Source of the DNA: an uncultured Paracoccus sp.
GTDB taxonomy: Bacteria > Pseudomonadota > Alphaproteobacteria > Rhodobacterales > Rhodobacteraceae
DNA: 64,000 nucleotides
Direction of reading: 5' to 3'
Assembly (NCBI GenBank): GCA_934533075.1
Contig: CAKTBJ010000010.1
Location: forward strand, 11,099-75,098
The notes under the pieces were generated by a model. The model worked only from the letters and a program-made list of their open reading frames with translations, searched no databases and had not been told where the DNA came from. Positions 39,001 to 41,703 of the stretch are shown one piece after another (within the stretch, counting starts at the first letter, position 1; each line of letters begins with the position of its first letter). The translations under genes and the position numbers were made by a program.

Positions 39001-40662
39001 GACACCATCACCGGCGGCAGCGGCAACGACCGTATCTTCGGCGATACCGGCCTGGTGCTGGTGCCGGCCGATGGCTGGCCGGCGACGGGTGCCGGGCTGG
39101 AGGCGGCGCTGAACGGCGTCCTCGACCGGGTGAACCGGCTGGAAGGCGCGTTCGAGAGCCTGACGCTGGCCGCCTATGACAGCGCCAACCGGGTGCTGGG
39201 CGGGCGCGGCGCGGCGATTGCGGCGGCGGGGGCCGGCGGGCTGGTTTCCATCGGCAACGACCATATCGACGCCGGCGCCGGCAATGACGTGGTGGCGGGG
39301 GATACCGGCATCGTCATGCTGCCGCTGGTCGCCGGCAGCGCCACGGGCGGCGGCACCGCCATCGGCGCCGCGCTGGAATCGCGGCTGGCGGCGAAGGCCG
39401 CGGCCGATGCCGCCACGCTGGCCGGGCAGCTGTCGCGCGGCTATGGCAGCCTTGCCGGCTCCGCTGCGCTGAGCAACGCCTATGCCGGGGCCGCCGGGCT
39501 GGTGCTGGCGATGGGCAACGACACCATCCTCGGCGGCGAGGGCGACGACATCCTGGTGGGCGACCTGCTGATCGCGATGGAGCCGGTCTCCGTCACCGGC
39601 AACACCTCGGTTCCGGTGGCCAACGGCTTGCAGAACGCCTTCCTGCGCATGGTGGACCGGCTGTTCTACGGCAATATCTCGCAGGCGCTGGTCGGGGCGA
39701 ATCCCTCGCCGGCGGCGCAGGTCACCGGGCTGGCGGGATGGTGGAACCTCGGCTCCGCCGCCGGCGTGCTGGCCGGCCGGGCCGGCAGCTATACGCTGTC
39801 GTCGGACGTGATTTCCGGCGGGGCGGGGCGCGACTTCCTGCTGGGCGACAGCGCGGCGGTCCTGCCCATCGTGGGCGCGGCCTCGGTCTCCGGCCAGCTG
39901 GCGGTGCGGGTGCTGCCCATCGGCGAGATCGGTGCCACCCTCTCGGCAGAGCTGGCCTATGTCTATGACTACCTGCCCTTCTCGCGGCTGCACGACCGGA
40001 CGGGGGCGGGGCTGGCGGTCAGCGTCAGGGGCTTTGCCGATACGCTGTCGGGCGATGCCGGCAACGACCTGATCTTCGGCCTGCTGGGCGATGACGACCT
40101 GAAGGGCGGGACCGGCGACGACCAGCTTTCGGGCGGGTATGGCCGCGACCGGCTGGAGGATACCCAGGGCGCCAACATCTTCGCCTTCAACCGGCTGGAG
40201 GACACCGCCGCGCCTGGCAATACCGGCGTCGTGCGGCAGTCGCTGGACGTGACGGCGCTGAACCCGGCCTTCCAGACGCTGCTGGCGCCGGGCGCGGTGC
40301 CGCTGCACCTGTCCATCGCCGGGGCGCAGGCGCGGATCGGTGCGTCCAGCCTGCTGCGGGTCGGCGGGGACGGCGCGCTGGGCGCGGATCGGGGCATCTC
40401 GGTCGTGGCGCCGGACGGGCGCACCGCAGCCGAGCGGCGCCTGTCCGAGATCGTGCTGCCCGCGACCGCCCCGGTCGCGCCCACGGCTGCGGCGGCCTAT
40501 ATGCTGCCGGGCGGCATCCACCACGCCATCCGGCTGGGCACGGCGGCAAGCTGGCCGGCCGCGCGGCTGGCCGGGCTGACCGGGGACAGCGAGGCCGAGG
40601 CCAGCGACATCATGTTCGTGAACATGGCGGCGCCGCCGACCTCCATCGGCATCTATATCTGA
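9004..40662 (+). CDS. Giant LEPR-XLL / RTX-like surface protein (10,552 residues)
   Basis: One uninterrupted frame of 31.66 kb, about 1 MDa. The N-terminus is basic and carries the LEPR-XLL motif (FDPLEPRLLLNADLG, residues 49-63) found at the start of huge bacterial surface proteins. Residues about 1080-2720 contain recurring modules ending in YRY/YQYLG ... LDL ... LWK. Residues about 3000-4470 are Gly/Ala/Val/Ser-rich, beta-helix-like repeats (SVAGGGA.ALN pattern). Residues about 5200-7200 are mixed beta-rich. Around 7550-7940 there are three Calx-beta/T1SS-adhesin-like domains (VVVEGGPADSYRLTL type). From about 8050 to 10,380 there are RTX-like calcium-binding repeats (GGAGNDTI, GGTGDDRIWG). 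AGGTG precedes the ATG. No Sec signal peptide is visible; type I-like export is inferred. The coding frame contains no TTA, CTA or TCA codon over 16690-40524, a strong codon bias. Likely adhesin or surface-layer role; partners are probably SapC and the HlyD gene set. Confidence 0.85.
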   Translation: MSYPFEIKPRSTRRTQSRWFLRRLAHLMRRDRPRASAILAEATAVRMVFDPLEPRLLLNADLGVSLATDSPDVVHDIIVRLVEDVDLLTDAAAPVQRVEVVDRAAGGAVLAATVYDDSQPLTVTITGGQGDDRFTFDADSFGALSLPDVEFIGGGGQDTVFVSSGAAVGWAITGADSGTAAIGGGAASISFSDIDRLTGSIGNDDTFTLQAGDFAGVIDGGLGGRDRIVLGAGVTASGISLGAGGSGVIGLTGGGSLAYENMEPFGNLGIAGFTVVDLSGLPGWAGATASVTIAGTTVTVSGGGAPVVHNMATTSALWVWLGDVAGAGVQALNLNAVAGGALGAVSMAFDGAKTATLAGASNFGAASIGVGAGSLTVGGTITAGDIALSALSYANATPAAGGAQSFGAQALLNVDGTLNAKNVALRAESGARLDLQGTVASPDLDLTLNNTAKVGLGGAARINATDVTVEARNATHLDIDLDGIAIPGLLDFADPAPLQALLAGMAGAGTQFARDLADNPGASLSQLLAMLESAVQAGTFTTDQLGEAVDALLGGSRARAAVTINATTGIDIAAGARITQTGAGGIDLRSSDRLHASAHLATDNAPGVISAVSGIAVLSALDSRFEVTRANLIASSGTLTAAGGIGIEATSRGMVENRITSRAVGTTRIEGSDSLGITLGTGAVGGAAITLAAAGDTTWLSSSLDSINTLRGGTSVAVAGIDLTASDGGIAVTARDSSDFVAVARPFAAMLGGTQTGMRVTRASAINDVDRDVSVTITDAVLTSAEGILIAAENAATHTARVSSAPVGELDGTGGTPDADAATGSTMAAGGLAVNLTNGAVTARVAGGSLTADGAVTVRAEDDSFADAAIYLNFQAGKGLGTLGTAGAKAVSGALAMNIAGFEVDHLAAAAFDALIGTDFWTHEEQIAVEASIIDAPVTAAGALSLVALSRGLASTTVTNASRASVAGVTAASAKGIGVAFASNQLSRVARAQLAGTGPGKLAVETGSLDVRASDTATIQSVVQVTSDAVATGDLGLHALTDVTGLGGSGDLNIANAAVTDIAFGTTVTLGYNAVTDGYSDAVDVVPGSIVLKRNPGGAGQLYRYVGPADHIDFATPAGQAKAFQNAALWEAIDGVAGQTYTYMGPDAVGLDLAAADFGDESLWKAPVTASSLTDNMNLRQSGASAVGIALAFNDLRNGADARVENVDYQGGGVAVDALSRGTVIARNDVTAQSQGGGAFAQKALMDKAFGYLGALGKVGGFLIGTGDTSAQSAVVATNLIQAGRSADGTFGGTRAEIVDSSIDASGPVTVAADNQSVIEATNSTASLTDGGSSSIALQIAGNTIGYERGNLLFGTLETLIGDVVSDGASLADSDLSLRTVSPVKVLARIAESTVTTPGAVTVSAVNAGTIQSRVDNQASAAVVAVLDAKASSIGLAVVGNKVAIGTEAVIEDAVIDAGAVTVEARGEAVIDAQSRLGSAASATNTLGNNILNNVISALRDDYDFTDKSGVQTLNLGDIVRVEDAGGTPTLYRFMGADGASVDLGAADFDDLGLWKPLNSDTLIPASMVRAALKEMGLDGARMKPEAEALGGIVARNEVTSGTLAQVADSTLTVVGLTAITARDRGAIASRDTSAVKAKVGKNVVSVTNTVNAGAQALLTGGGLTGAGDLTLDAASEGMIEALAAGSMQGGGDAVTAVLAFNAVGYKPTNLILDALETIIGTSELSEELFETATGVDTVAKISDASVDIGGAVALDAQTRVAIDADTGADAGASVTNGFAIRTGDVTSGKSTAVLLVSNRSLGNAEAGIDGGEVTADGGIAITAITGNIITAHAEVSSSASATSSLGDIGALIGTAAGQLGLSSYEFTDQSGTRDLIAGDRVRVSAGADQGKIFQYLGNGPVDLAATDYHDPLLWKQLSQTDFEDLFGVTAEAIQASNARTIGIAIVFNEATGNASAIAENTRLVTAGSVALTAENEAAIAAYLASSATASGGSSVTGEGEVLGFSGQIATNVVHGKTVARIADSDVQADGDVTVSADNAARVDARLYASGASAGTDLGITLAFNSVGWESQNVLFNTVDAILGAPILSGVGGGAVKYAFGAEEGADAVAEIIASPVTAGGAVAVEAVNAAKINATVSNAATTDSSAMKGASGSAYGIVISSNKVSGKAVARIAGTAGTPDVVTAGAGIAVRARDESGIWSNTKLVAESLVTSDGGAGFMQETVNDLLDVDHDTSPEAGGTKTRTLAYGDKIRLADDYLDVDIAVARGMDPVVDGITTGTRISVPGELGESPTVWMYTGAADVDGLDTSSFDFEASADWQLIAGEEGAIYQYLGAGGSYDLNALDYSDLGLWKRTVMSGVLETDLGMFAAPSTAVAGLVVMNDVRGGALAEVDHATLTNTGGAIAVLAEESATISADVDSAAYASGGSSIDWGTDDDDTVLAINAVIATNVVQGAARATVGNTTIRDGAGTSDVTVEAVNDSGITATNASQSYTSGGDTAGVTLAFNSVGWTAQNVLFNTIDAILGDPILAGLSFAGKGDGGAQAVLTASDVRIDGDLSVTALSTAMIEAEVTNDATSDSVSVSGTDGKAFGIIVTSNKIAADTVALVENTPVEAANVAVEAGDHAEILATTTIDAVATIKNDYGASVVANWAKNLLGDYAFTTQSGTRTVHTGDLVYIDAAQGSLTEGAVYRYTGPDGASVDFSALNAAEWSEYKATEIIDTLTGLFPSLGGGDATGAAGLIVLNEVDNSARARVTGSDVTGTGALDVAARQSGGILADAKASVEVTGAGSADTTSLALAGVIATNRVLGSATASVDAGARPGRVTITGMDVAVTATSTTEIDAEVAAEVISKETSLGIVLAFNTIGVDGGNFLFQTADAFTGAQVGEMINGAAPMLVSASIARADLVDAGTVSVTADAAQAVTAGIGKPSVGLDPTKGMSVSLNSGGSATSVGAIVALNRVHAATSATIEDLATLHASGAVTVAARNAAAIDATVIAPVVAIGYNLGLSGDDDSARSISVAFIMARNAIRATTEATVEDVADLTASGLTIRADQDSMISVEASAVAISVAAGKGDSTSVSVAGAIAVNSITGGVAAALKSSIVETGAGGIGVGATQAAGIDARITAAAVSVAGSFNGGGTAAGAGLVLAFNYLGYEGALVDGDGNLAAGVATPLDTTAEVTGSRLSTAGTIDVGADMAGAITAESLVLALALAMSKGDALGLTIGGIYAENRVKGSTRARLEIDAADTVEAGGGVNVSASQSTDIEAEGLAAVGSGSVSATGSATSISVGASIARNTIDVDVDAQLTGGAVITGGPVTVAALREGRIEAFTAAASLALAGGIGGKAISVAGTAALAMSSITGSVGALVQDARITGASAGAGSLSVTADDSMIVETTVGALSASLALGADGTAVAVAVGVGVAVNALGGAGKAVSAAVTGATVDVAGSVVVAATSDNRISADVLAAAVAVGASASGTGVAIAAGGAATTNTIALATTALIEDSSVTAGALRVEAGDESRIRATAIGASVAASFAASNAVSIPVGVAVSLNEITGGVTARVLDSTVAVTGAARVAAARSGSIESDAAAAAMAIAVSGSTSVAIAGAGAGTTNDIKGDVIARIDGGSLAAGSATVEAVADYVAKVQVLAASVMLAGGSTGVGAALGVSVALNEIDGDVTAEVVGAGVDVAGAMRVAATASASIETKIASFAAGLVAGGTGVGITGAGAGADARVTLDVLARVADAPGTARAGGLEIAATNTANIDTLAAAGAIAAAFGGTGVAISIGVGAATNTVALTTQAVLSGTVLEAGAQGVTVSAADSATIRAIAAAASAAIAIGGTGVSVAGGGAGAENRINAARALAQIDNATVTSAGKVAVSAVSSGSIEARIAAVAVAIGGGGVGVGVGIGASVALNRIGGWVDGVQPDPDDYDYRIGATRAGGSPVSSVAALITGTDVAAGGDVTVAATADRQIDAIVAAAAIALAAGGTGVGVAGAGVYVENLIATDVEAAIRGTVARRAAVSGANVSVTAENTSTIEAFAGSAAISAGIGGVGVAVSFGLAIARNTIDGNVGAVVQRADVAAQAIESYSLYHTVPNPGSPTGVTIVPGTPPVAAAKAPGTITVSARQVMEISAITAAGSVAVSAGGVGVSVAGGGAVALNTLLGDTTARGSDASLTAGGDVSVRAVQEASIEAIVASVSASAAFGAVGVAASLGASVALNTIGTAADANRIEASLTDVVVASTGKTTIAAQAQNSIDALVAAGAVAVSGGKFAAGMAAAGVGTTNDVYSTITAQVTRGTITTAAMEVAAADRTTVKAQADAASIAAAVGISGSLSIGVSIAQNTVQNAVLASIADAGAVTVTGYRQRDALGYYALRNGALPDVIAGSGTLVVSAQSTTSLTASAFMVSGALGSVFAFAGGGADVQNTVRNSTQALIAKSGARANFSVEGNVAVTASDTTTVSTKVDAYGVALGLISAAATGSLATSTIASSVKAGISGVNLTAGGDVAVTAQATPSAGAEAKGVSGGTLAVGVSRARATVGVAVDAAIDNSQLTVKSLALSADLIAPASGDTAGAKAQGSVGGLVGVASAEAFATNTSAAKAVIGNGVVIVASNAVALSARNENRQRANASSASGGLIAGGGTTARANSGVAGLDSALAQVGNAASITAGDLSLTASGLADNLAKATPGSGGLVSGVSADASTSTQSRTRALVGTGAVLTAANAARLEAAQENRAGTQIDAGSYGVIAGAGAKAYNDVDSAARVEFGANSRVSAQMVDASARNRFVKPDLGDNVKGEAAGLFAGATVTSTTDLDLDTVVLVHDGSRITAASADGSKGNLTLAALNSIDYDDGVAFTGGGLGTGATVKSILNAQNLLALVQIGSAQTGNTDTGIAIDTTGQVNLSANTTAKVRVDLSTQLYGGVTVAVPKVLVDLRPVNTVLLGRGADITARGDVNLMAGTNPAFLKDDFDIQVFNDVFLGSVVPISDDDTEALLFVANTITTRADSTILTGGNVRAFAERNSMASMMAQGKTTSWISGVANAIDSIFGGNSESQTAGTAHSELHGVVTVDGLVRTGLNRHVSVVIEEADVVAGPGNTVLLRLENGADDGEGARNVGVSLREVEIASVYYSEYQAAQQAIARYPDNADLVAYYTQMMRDLEQKMIRAGEGSMIAQGGNMVFVPNKGKRLALVVDDILAQAGYIDIRSDVLKGTGTLDAPKDIQVRIDNRTAYDLVVNDITVPETAGGVYFNGFQNEVTAEADPNAFIRTVSQSNVDADNDPFEPAGNAPVFVYAPASTSLTIPTYADDASAPLVRIENSKPVAAGAAPSIRVDGDIIAYRSDVILTTNGSAGKIEVFGQIQAKSVQLLTAGSLTIELKHGEAFHIDGSPYADWMAGAPDSGIGSLTPAQVAAILAAETAKTTPSITASLVNIKAGYVNLNGIIQSGEETYEIYLGQAVKNEIDTIKKNPKTYGTAGQVLLSSVDYGNFSVFYDLSSDSIVIGEFRVPGGSITVQGVIVNTGGGNLRALGGYVTVNVTNDTDFDVIVKQIDVRDRGMGLIILRDEARPVTVGGTPVDGSYTETRYEAQANGTVRTTVTLVNPGISATPQGTPATGGSNFHMTTNYNPVAGWRFGWSVAKEVGIRTETTYGSSAWLGIDALAADPDNIVDGPHVEVTSAPKLVPASDYFFRDTGNTGNAYTYQTRDTTLSDESSVIDKWETSTWYGTTTYYAKIARETSTRTVSTHTIKADYPISVNFIGHDTATVLVQSRGAGRILIEGGIYNDTGTTTLDSKTSIGQTTETAIVQGVGVELKAGTDIGDDQQMLRIDLVDTYPVGFGGAGGTTGPAARAWLAAQSANGSIWVSEVSGDMSVHRVSAVRGDVHLEADAGILRATATGRADGLVIGNDIDLRADLYIDNGTGRQPGAQGGIGAAGAALRIDSSAMNSVLHPGRVTAVADGDIYLNEISGDLNLALARTSGLFWARVDSGRLVDADTRSVTDARAYEALLNGVWASLQLTTSTGANDRVTAELLNYENGRRAEYDQYWQLRNALVLDPVSHAPIGVALSEDEIAFYTARYTEALLADDPGATPAQIDAYVAAQLDALKAARFAAYGALDAVYGALGDMYWSDIDAAYAQYWDYRNRQGNPAAYDPGFTVTLTGAEQAALETQYDNEAVALGLSGADRTSHVAASLAAEIAGRTAAYHELHKLFAHLGETAEDLTRTALSTTQADYDRYWDYRGRQADPSVYDPAFEVTLTPAERTALETAYGSDAAALGLTGSARTAFVDARLAEEIARRTADYHALHDAFAYLGETARSNAPLGSKLIFAIGDVANGIRDGIKVWTEEELLYSFGSGISKSVTDTDVVIETPNIVAQRIDIATSGSVGSMGDDVLIDFGDGNALVRLGDLPNANDMRVVLAAAERSQITYIGAHEVNHGAASHRVTGQMIFGTDAEGAATITRGDGLDWDAALFRVGGMIYVEGSASNDTGSDWFKIAAVEGSVLVLVPGNSVTAGTESGVTVGRVQLAASFLDGVTASFDASGVITVAGGFAAGMFAPGDLLYIGGNTGNAVTNQLYYRIASVDAATGIITLDLAAPGFANAMSTELNRVVQLGRVVEDPTSTTETITRIVVNQRDDIDLDVAGRIDVAAGGDVYLGSERAVQLGQVRAGIAGDQRIIIRAGDTLTNGLTSGTNLIGKDILLEAGNGAIGAEARPITVQMAAGGTLVARATHDIDITAPGGNLYLESVYSASGGARLTASAGSILDAVAGSDQVKVQAAFVRLTASGSIGTAANRLEIDVTASMSADPAQDAAGRGTVSASAGGDIYLTELTGNMNVRGIHSATGTVDLLALTGAILDGQRDMVGAPVHAPNGDVVMRPGTDISGVNVILNALTGIGSALDSLEIDSSVTGSGRVSASTANGSIHLVETVGDLNIDRIEAGTASPAAFESAAVFLTALQGGIYSVRPGGGDAANIVARRVWLDAKTHIGTAAKRVETRTGNIETWSDGSTWLHNDGALVIGGVRADMAGARAGGGVAIAASSPVTVIENVLAMTGDVVIEAGDSAGTGDDLRVVSGVTIEATLGNIALNAGDALYLEADAQLRAGNAVTLTADLGGADAEGGLVDLRGRIQARSVLIATGTGADTVHVALQALAGNTRIETGAGTDAILIDALPTMNSVDGVAVPAGPDGKPIFARDAQGREIRDEVSIDGGAGTDHVTVQITGGADYVLNVHDSGAADDGVDVLTVNGLASDDHFLMRANFIAHLDKTGDDWSPLFERINYDYTMNGRVIVNGLDGDDHFYLDDTSAIMSINGGAGNDSFQVGQMFATSRDEADEDGIFAITAIEDRFETVHTTLGYLSPGISQPAVLNGGDGEDTFVVYSNKAALRLEGEAGDDTFIIRAFALDDDSKITVSGSEGNDTIRYNINANVDIDGGSGNDTVIVLGTELADTFVITKDGVFGAGVSATFANVEALTVDGLEGDDTFFVLSTRAGMVTTIIGGTGSDTINVGGDMVGEVVTADADMTGSVSHGVTSGDPRFDGIFVPGVSATTTTDNAASLDAGDGLVVVEGGPADSYRLTLPQAPLAGTRAVVTVSAPDGLLVSLDGVNFVQALTVGFTAADWAAGVEIWVRALPNPVATGTSARVVSHSVVHVDAVGNPLADKADPSQMHGLAIPNMRVSVIDDAPGLVIRQSENGTKVVEASGASAGQSDSYTIELAQPPAAGEVVTVTIAAPSGLVADRTEIRFTADAGLVDHAAGIFLWNDAQTVTLSAPGDGVVTDTLLRQVTHGFASNQPGGAYAAVADAVLDVTRIDGDVAAVVVTQTAGGTAVSAAGLTDSYQMVLTTQPTHDVKVRLSLAGKLAVDAAASDARLGQDADGWFMLFTAADWDVPATVGLVYADTPSVGTMFAAQPHDLSSIAGPLIVEGGTHGSSSALIQGVVLPGELNPDLIGTISSDGEGDQDRLVLFSDTVTADLAGTMTGSHISGLGMAGGETVLDGGVTVPNGITYGNMHLVEVLLGRGNDSFTITGTGTVENPTAEGGTVIENTLTVVHGGAGNDHLSVTGGDGPIVLFGDTSAGGLRYSAVSGVPNGTAYAFPADGDDVIDAAGARGIVVIDGGGGHDVLTGSAHAGAVNFIAGGTGDDVITSGAGRSWILGDAGFDVDYAGRTVIIDSDGIGYRGNAETAGNDTIRAGGQAVILGDYGTITQEGMAAGVLDMMQARHVAEVRSVLPGNGGDDVIEAQAGGNILIGGAGSDRITVGGAGTGDVVIGDNGIAQFVGGVLVRAATTDPGTGAADVIASSASGTVILAGAGSDSVTVSGRDNTILGDNGEVILAGGVLESVRSTDVGVGGDADDVIAAGAGRNVILGGNGADRITVAGGEGVILGDNGAVLFDAAGALREVVSTDPTLGDADVIRLNGGRSIVMGGTGADTISGTGQHVVLGDHGRLVLAGGVPGLIASLFAGTGEGDDRITLGDGDQIVVGGGGADVIRLGKGASVVFGDEAELAFAAGGLVSARSIFGEIGGADRITVEDGDHIIVGGAAGDGIEAGVGTSLVFGDNAAITLAGGALTGAASILPEIGGADRIILGDGGHRIAGGAGRDTILTGTGASLIFGDSAEMAFAAGVLTRAASLSPGVGGADSITVGDGEHRIIGGAGGDTILTGTGANLIFGDSAEMVFAAGVLARAASLSPGVGGADSITVGDGGHRIIGGAGGDVIRAVTGTNLIFGDSAELAFNAAGVMTRATSTAPEVGAADSIIVGNGNHRIIGGAGGDTILTGTGANLIFGDSAEMVFAAGVLTRAASLSPGVGGADSITVGDGGHRIIGGAGGDVIRAVTGTNLIFGDSAELAFNAAGVMTRATSTAPEVGAADSIIVGNGGHSIIGGAGGDTIQTGTGANLIFGDSADLILNAAGALIRASSLAPGIGGADAITTGAGNHRIVGGAGADAIRTGTGNSLVLGDSGELNFANGLPTRVASTAPEIGGADQITLAAGNHVVVGGAEGDTIALGAGNSVVYGDGAILAFAGGVLKRTVSTAPEVGGDDRITAAAGDHRIVAGTGADTITVAEGRSVVLGDNGTLVFDGGALKQAVSTSPLEGAGDTIRLNGGRSVVIGGTGADAISGSGEHVVLGDHGRLVMRGANFSSIVSLFSGRGDGDDQITLGAGNQLVIGGGGADAIRVGAGGSLVFGDAAQIAYNGARMVFAKSLAMAVGAADQITLGVGDHMVVGGAAGDTIAAGNGNSLIYGDSAVLSFTAGALTRTASMAPTVGGDDIITTGAGNQRIVGGIGGDRITVGRGDSLIVGDNATLRLSGGLPVLAQTTSQTRGGNDVIEAGIGNHMILGGAGSDAITVARGNSVIYGDNARLRFTGGVLDSAASLSPSVGGGDTITAADGSHRISGGNGADRITVGNGNSVVLGDNASFKWQGGVLVSALTTHTARGGNDIIATGDGDQIVAGGSGADTITTGSGHDIIFGDNALILLGGGSVARAVTVDPRKGGNDTIRAGAGNDIVIGGTGNDLIHGEAGDDRLLGDHGMYSVDLPYNQSVISVFSGRNMGAGNDEIHGGAGDDRIMGQQGNDRLFGDEGDDDIIGGHNVMGGDDGNDTIHGGAGADVMIGDNGVILRQRQGNDWLRDGDAANAATRSVVTFELMDGIGGNDTIHGGTGDDRIWGQSGDDRLYGDEGVDEIIGGLGNDRIEGGDGGDYLLGGLGQIVRARDAAGNPVLNSDGTWHRDVVLLEAARISGMTDVVAGSTLLADLLASADVVLMAGMTDAGGAGVTLPSGLEALSAVGLVLDGTPDNDTILGGAGNDQIFGQRGDDTLSGGDGDDWIYGDTAINTTRMPGDLPQVVGGYVLNGTYAGVNLSPVGTVIIPAATLLPIELQPMMPQADLLLETGGFLGDAAATRRIALNSGAGLEVLAALVPDIRTAAKLRGNDVIDGGAGDDMIFGDEGRITALAETGSAAVDTRLAALSVTMRNLMAGLSSLNHAADLAAGRTGAVSAGNDTITGGSGNDRIFGDTGLVLVPADGWPATGAGLEAALNGVLDRVNRLEGAFESLTLAAYDSANRVLGGRGAAIAAAGAGGLVSIGNDHIDAGAGNDVVAGDTGIVMLPLVAGSATGGGTAIGAALESRLAAKAAADAATLAGQLSRGYGSLAGSAALSNAYAGAAGLVLAMGNDTILGGEGDDILVGDLLIAMEPVSVTGNTSVPVANGLQNAFLRMVDRLFYGNISQALVGANPSPAAQVTGLAGWWNLGSAAGVLAGRAGSYTLSSDVISGGAGRDFLLGDSAAVLPIVGAASVSGQLAVRVLPIGEIGATLSAELAYVYDYLPFSRLHDRTGAGLAVSVRGFADTLSGDAGNDLIFGLLGDDDLKGGTGDDQLSGGYGRDRLEDTQGANIFAFNRLEDTAAPGNTGVVRQSLDVTALNPAFQTLLAPGAVPLHLSIAGAQARIGASSLLRVGGDGALGADRGISVVAPDGRTAAERRLSEIVLPATAPVAPTAAAAYMLPGGIHHAIRLGTAASWPAARLAGLTGDSEAEASDIMFVNMAAPPTSIGIYI
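12240..17165 (+). repeat. Recurring 'YRY...LW' modules in the giant gene
   Basis: At least six related protein modules occur near nt 12240-12500 (two), 13510-13680, 14590-14760, 15640-16075 (double) and 16980-17160. Each has a DFTD/AFTTQSGTR-like opening, a 'gD.v' strand, YRY/YQYLG(P/A)DG, then VDL-aaDy.D...LWK. They are spaced by beta-rich linkers and are diverged, so they are old duplications within the gene. Confidence 0.6.
33130..40150 (+). repeat. RTX-like calcium-binding repeat region of the giant gene
   Basis: Dense GGxGxD-type nonapeptide repeats, with a central tandem series of about 50-57-residue units (pattern GADxITxGxGxHxIxGGAGxDxI...LIFGDSAEL) between roughly nt 33700 and 37450, then classic RTX runs (HGGAGDDRIMGQQGNDRLFG) to about 38110 and scattered blocks to 40150. 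Such repeats bind Ca2+ and fold after export through type I secretion. Confidence 0.75.
34981..35670 (+). repeat. 345-bp near-identical tandem duplication inside the RTX region
   Basis: The segment starting CTGACCGGCACCGGCGCC at 34981 recurs at 35326, exactly 345 bp (115 codons) later, with nearly identical sequence for most of the unit, including the passages encoding ASLSPGVGGADSITVGDGG and FGDSAELAFNAAGVMTRA. This is a recent in-frame duplication. Confidence 0.75.
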
Positions 40663-40664
40663 CC

Positions 40665-40688
40665 GGCCGGGCCTTTCGAGGCCCGGCC
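40665..40688. terminator. Hairpin terminator between convergent genes
   Basis: GGCCGGGCCT-TTCG-AGGCCCGGCC: a perfect 10-bp stem with a TTCG tetraloop, starting 2 bp after the giant gene stop and ending 1 bp before the sulfotransferase stop. There is no strong T tract. It can serve both directions. Confidence 0.7.
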
Positions 40689-40689
40689 C

Positions 40690-41703
40690 TCACCCCAGGA
40701 AATCCCGGATCGCCTGCTCGCCCGGCGCGCAGGCCCGTTCCAGCGTCTCGCGTTCCGCCCCCGACAGGCCGGCAAGGCGCGAGGGGCGCGCCTGCGGCAG
40801 CGCGGCGGCCTGTGTCACCCAGGCTTCGGGCGCGGTTCCGGCAAGATAGTCGCCAAGTGTGCGGATCGCCGGCACCGGCTTGCGGCACAGCGCGTCATGG
40901 CGCAGCACCAGCGGCGCGGCGCCCGCCAGCCCGCGCAGGCCGGCCATCGTCACTGCCGACCAGAACGCGCCCGCGTCTTGCAGGCCGGGCCGGCGGTTCA
41001 GGATGCGGCCCAGCCCCACCCGCCCGCTGATCGCCGCGACCACGGGCCAGACCGCGCCGCGCCCGAAATGGCGGGTCGGGTGCAGCAGGTCGATGCCCAG
41101 CCGGCCCAGATGGCGCCAGCACCAGATCGCCAGCCGCGCCGCCGGATAGTCGCGCATCGACAGCGCGGTCTCGGCCCCGTCGCGCAGCAGCAGCACGGGC
41201 CGCGCCTCGGGAAACATCGCCCGCAGCGTGCCGGCGGCGACCAGCGAGCCGCCGGATCGTTCCACCCAGACCCCGCGCCCGCCGACAGCCTGAGCCAGAT
41301 CGTGAAACAGCGCCCGATACTGGTCGGCCAGCGGTGCCTCGCCGCGTGCGCGGATGGCCGGGCCGAGGGCGGCAAACAGGCGATCCGGGTCGCCGCTCAG
41401 ATGCGGCAGCGTCACCGCCAGCAGCGGCGGGCACAGGAACGGGTCATGCGCGGGCGAGGGCACGCGGCCATACAGGAATTCCGAGGGCGCCGCGTCGGGA
41501 TTCGCCACCTTGGCCATCGCGCGCGAGGGCGTGGACAGGCTCGCCCAGAACCGCGCCCCGTCCAGCCGCGCGGGGCGAAAGGCATGCGGTCCCATCGTGG
41601 CGAACAGCTCGGACACGGACAGGATGTCGGGATGCAGCCGCAGGATCCGCGAAACCAGCGTCGAGCCGCAGCGGGCCGAGCCGAGGATCAGCCCGCCCCT
41701 CAC
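40690..41703 (-). CDS. PAPS-dependent sulfotransferase family protein
   Basis: A 337-residue protein with the 5'-phosphosulfate-binding loop of sulfotransferases at its start (LILGSARCGSTLVSRIL), followed by HPDILSVSELF. The second half carries ARPVLLLRDGAETALSMRD, resembling the 3'-phosphate-binding region. It would transfer sulfate from PAPS to an alcohol or lipid acceptor; the acceptor is unknown. The GTG start overlaps the TetR gene stop by 4 bases (GTGA), so it is co-translated with the regulator. It faces the giant gene and shares its terminator. Because its partner regulator probably controls the divergent KASIII operon, it may tailor that operon's product. Confidence 0.7.
   Translation of the reverse strand: MRGGLILGSARCGSTLVSRILRLHPDILSVSELFATMGPHAFRPARLDGARFWASLSTPSRAMAKVANPDAAPSEFLYGRVPSPAHDPFLCPPLLAVTLPHLSGDPDRLFAALGPAIRARGEAPLADQYRALFHDLAQAVGGRGVWVERSGGSLVAAGTLRAMFPEARPVLLLRDGAETALSMRDYPAARLAIWCWRHLGRLGIDLLHPTRHFGRGAVWPVVAAISGRVGLGRILNRRPGLQDAGAFWSAVTMAGLRGLAGAAPLVLRHDALCRKPVPAIRTLGDYLAGTAPEAWVTQAAALPQARPSRLAGLSGAERETLERACAPGEQAIRDFLG

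Noticed and set aside
16690..40524. A 7,944-codon open frame antisense to the giant gene
   Set aside because: It is codon-in-register with the sense frame, so its stops would need sense TTA, CTA or TCA codons, which this gene avoids. The translation is Arg/His/Gly/Asp-rich filler. The same applies to the antisense frames at 7996-14502 and 14515-16476.
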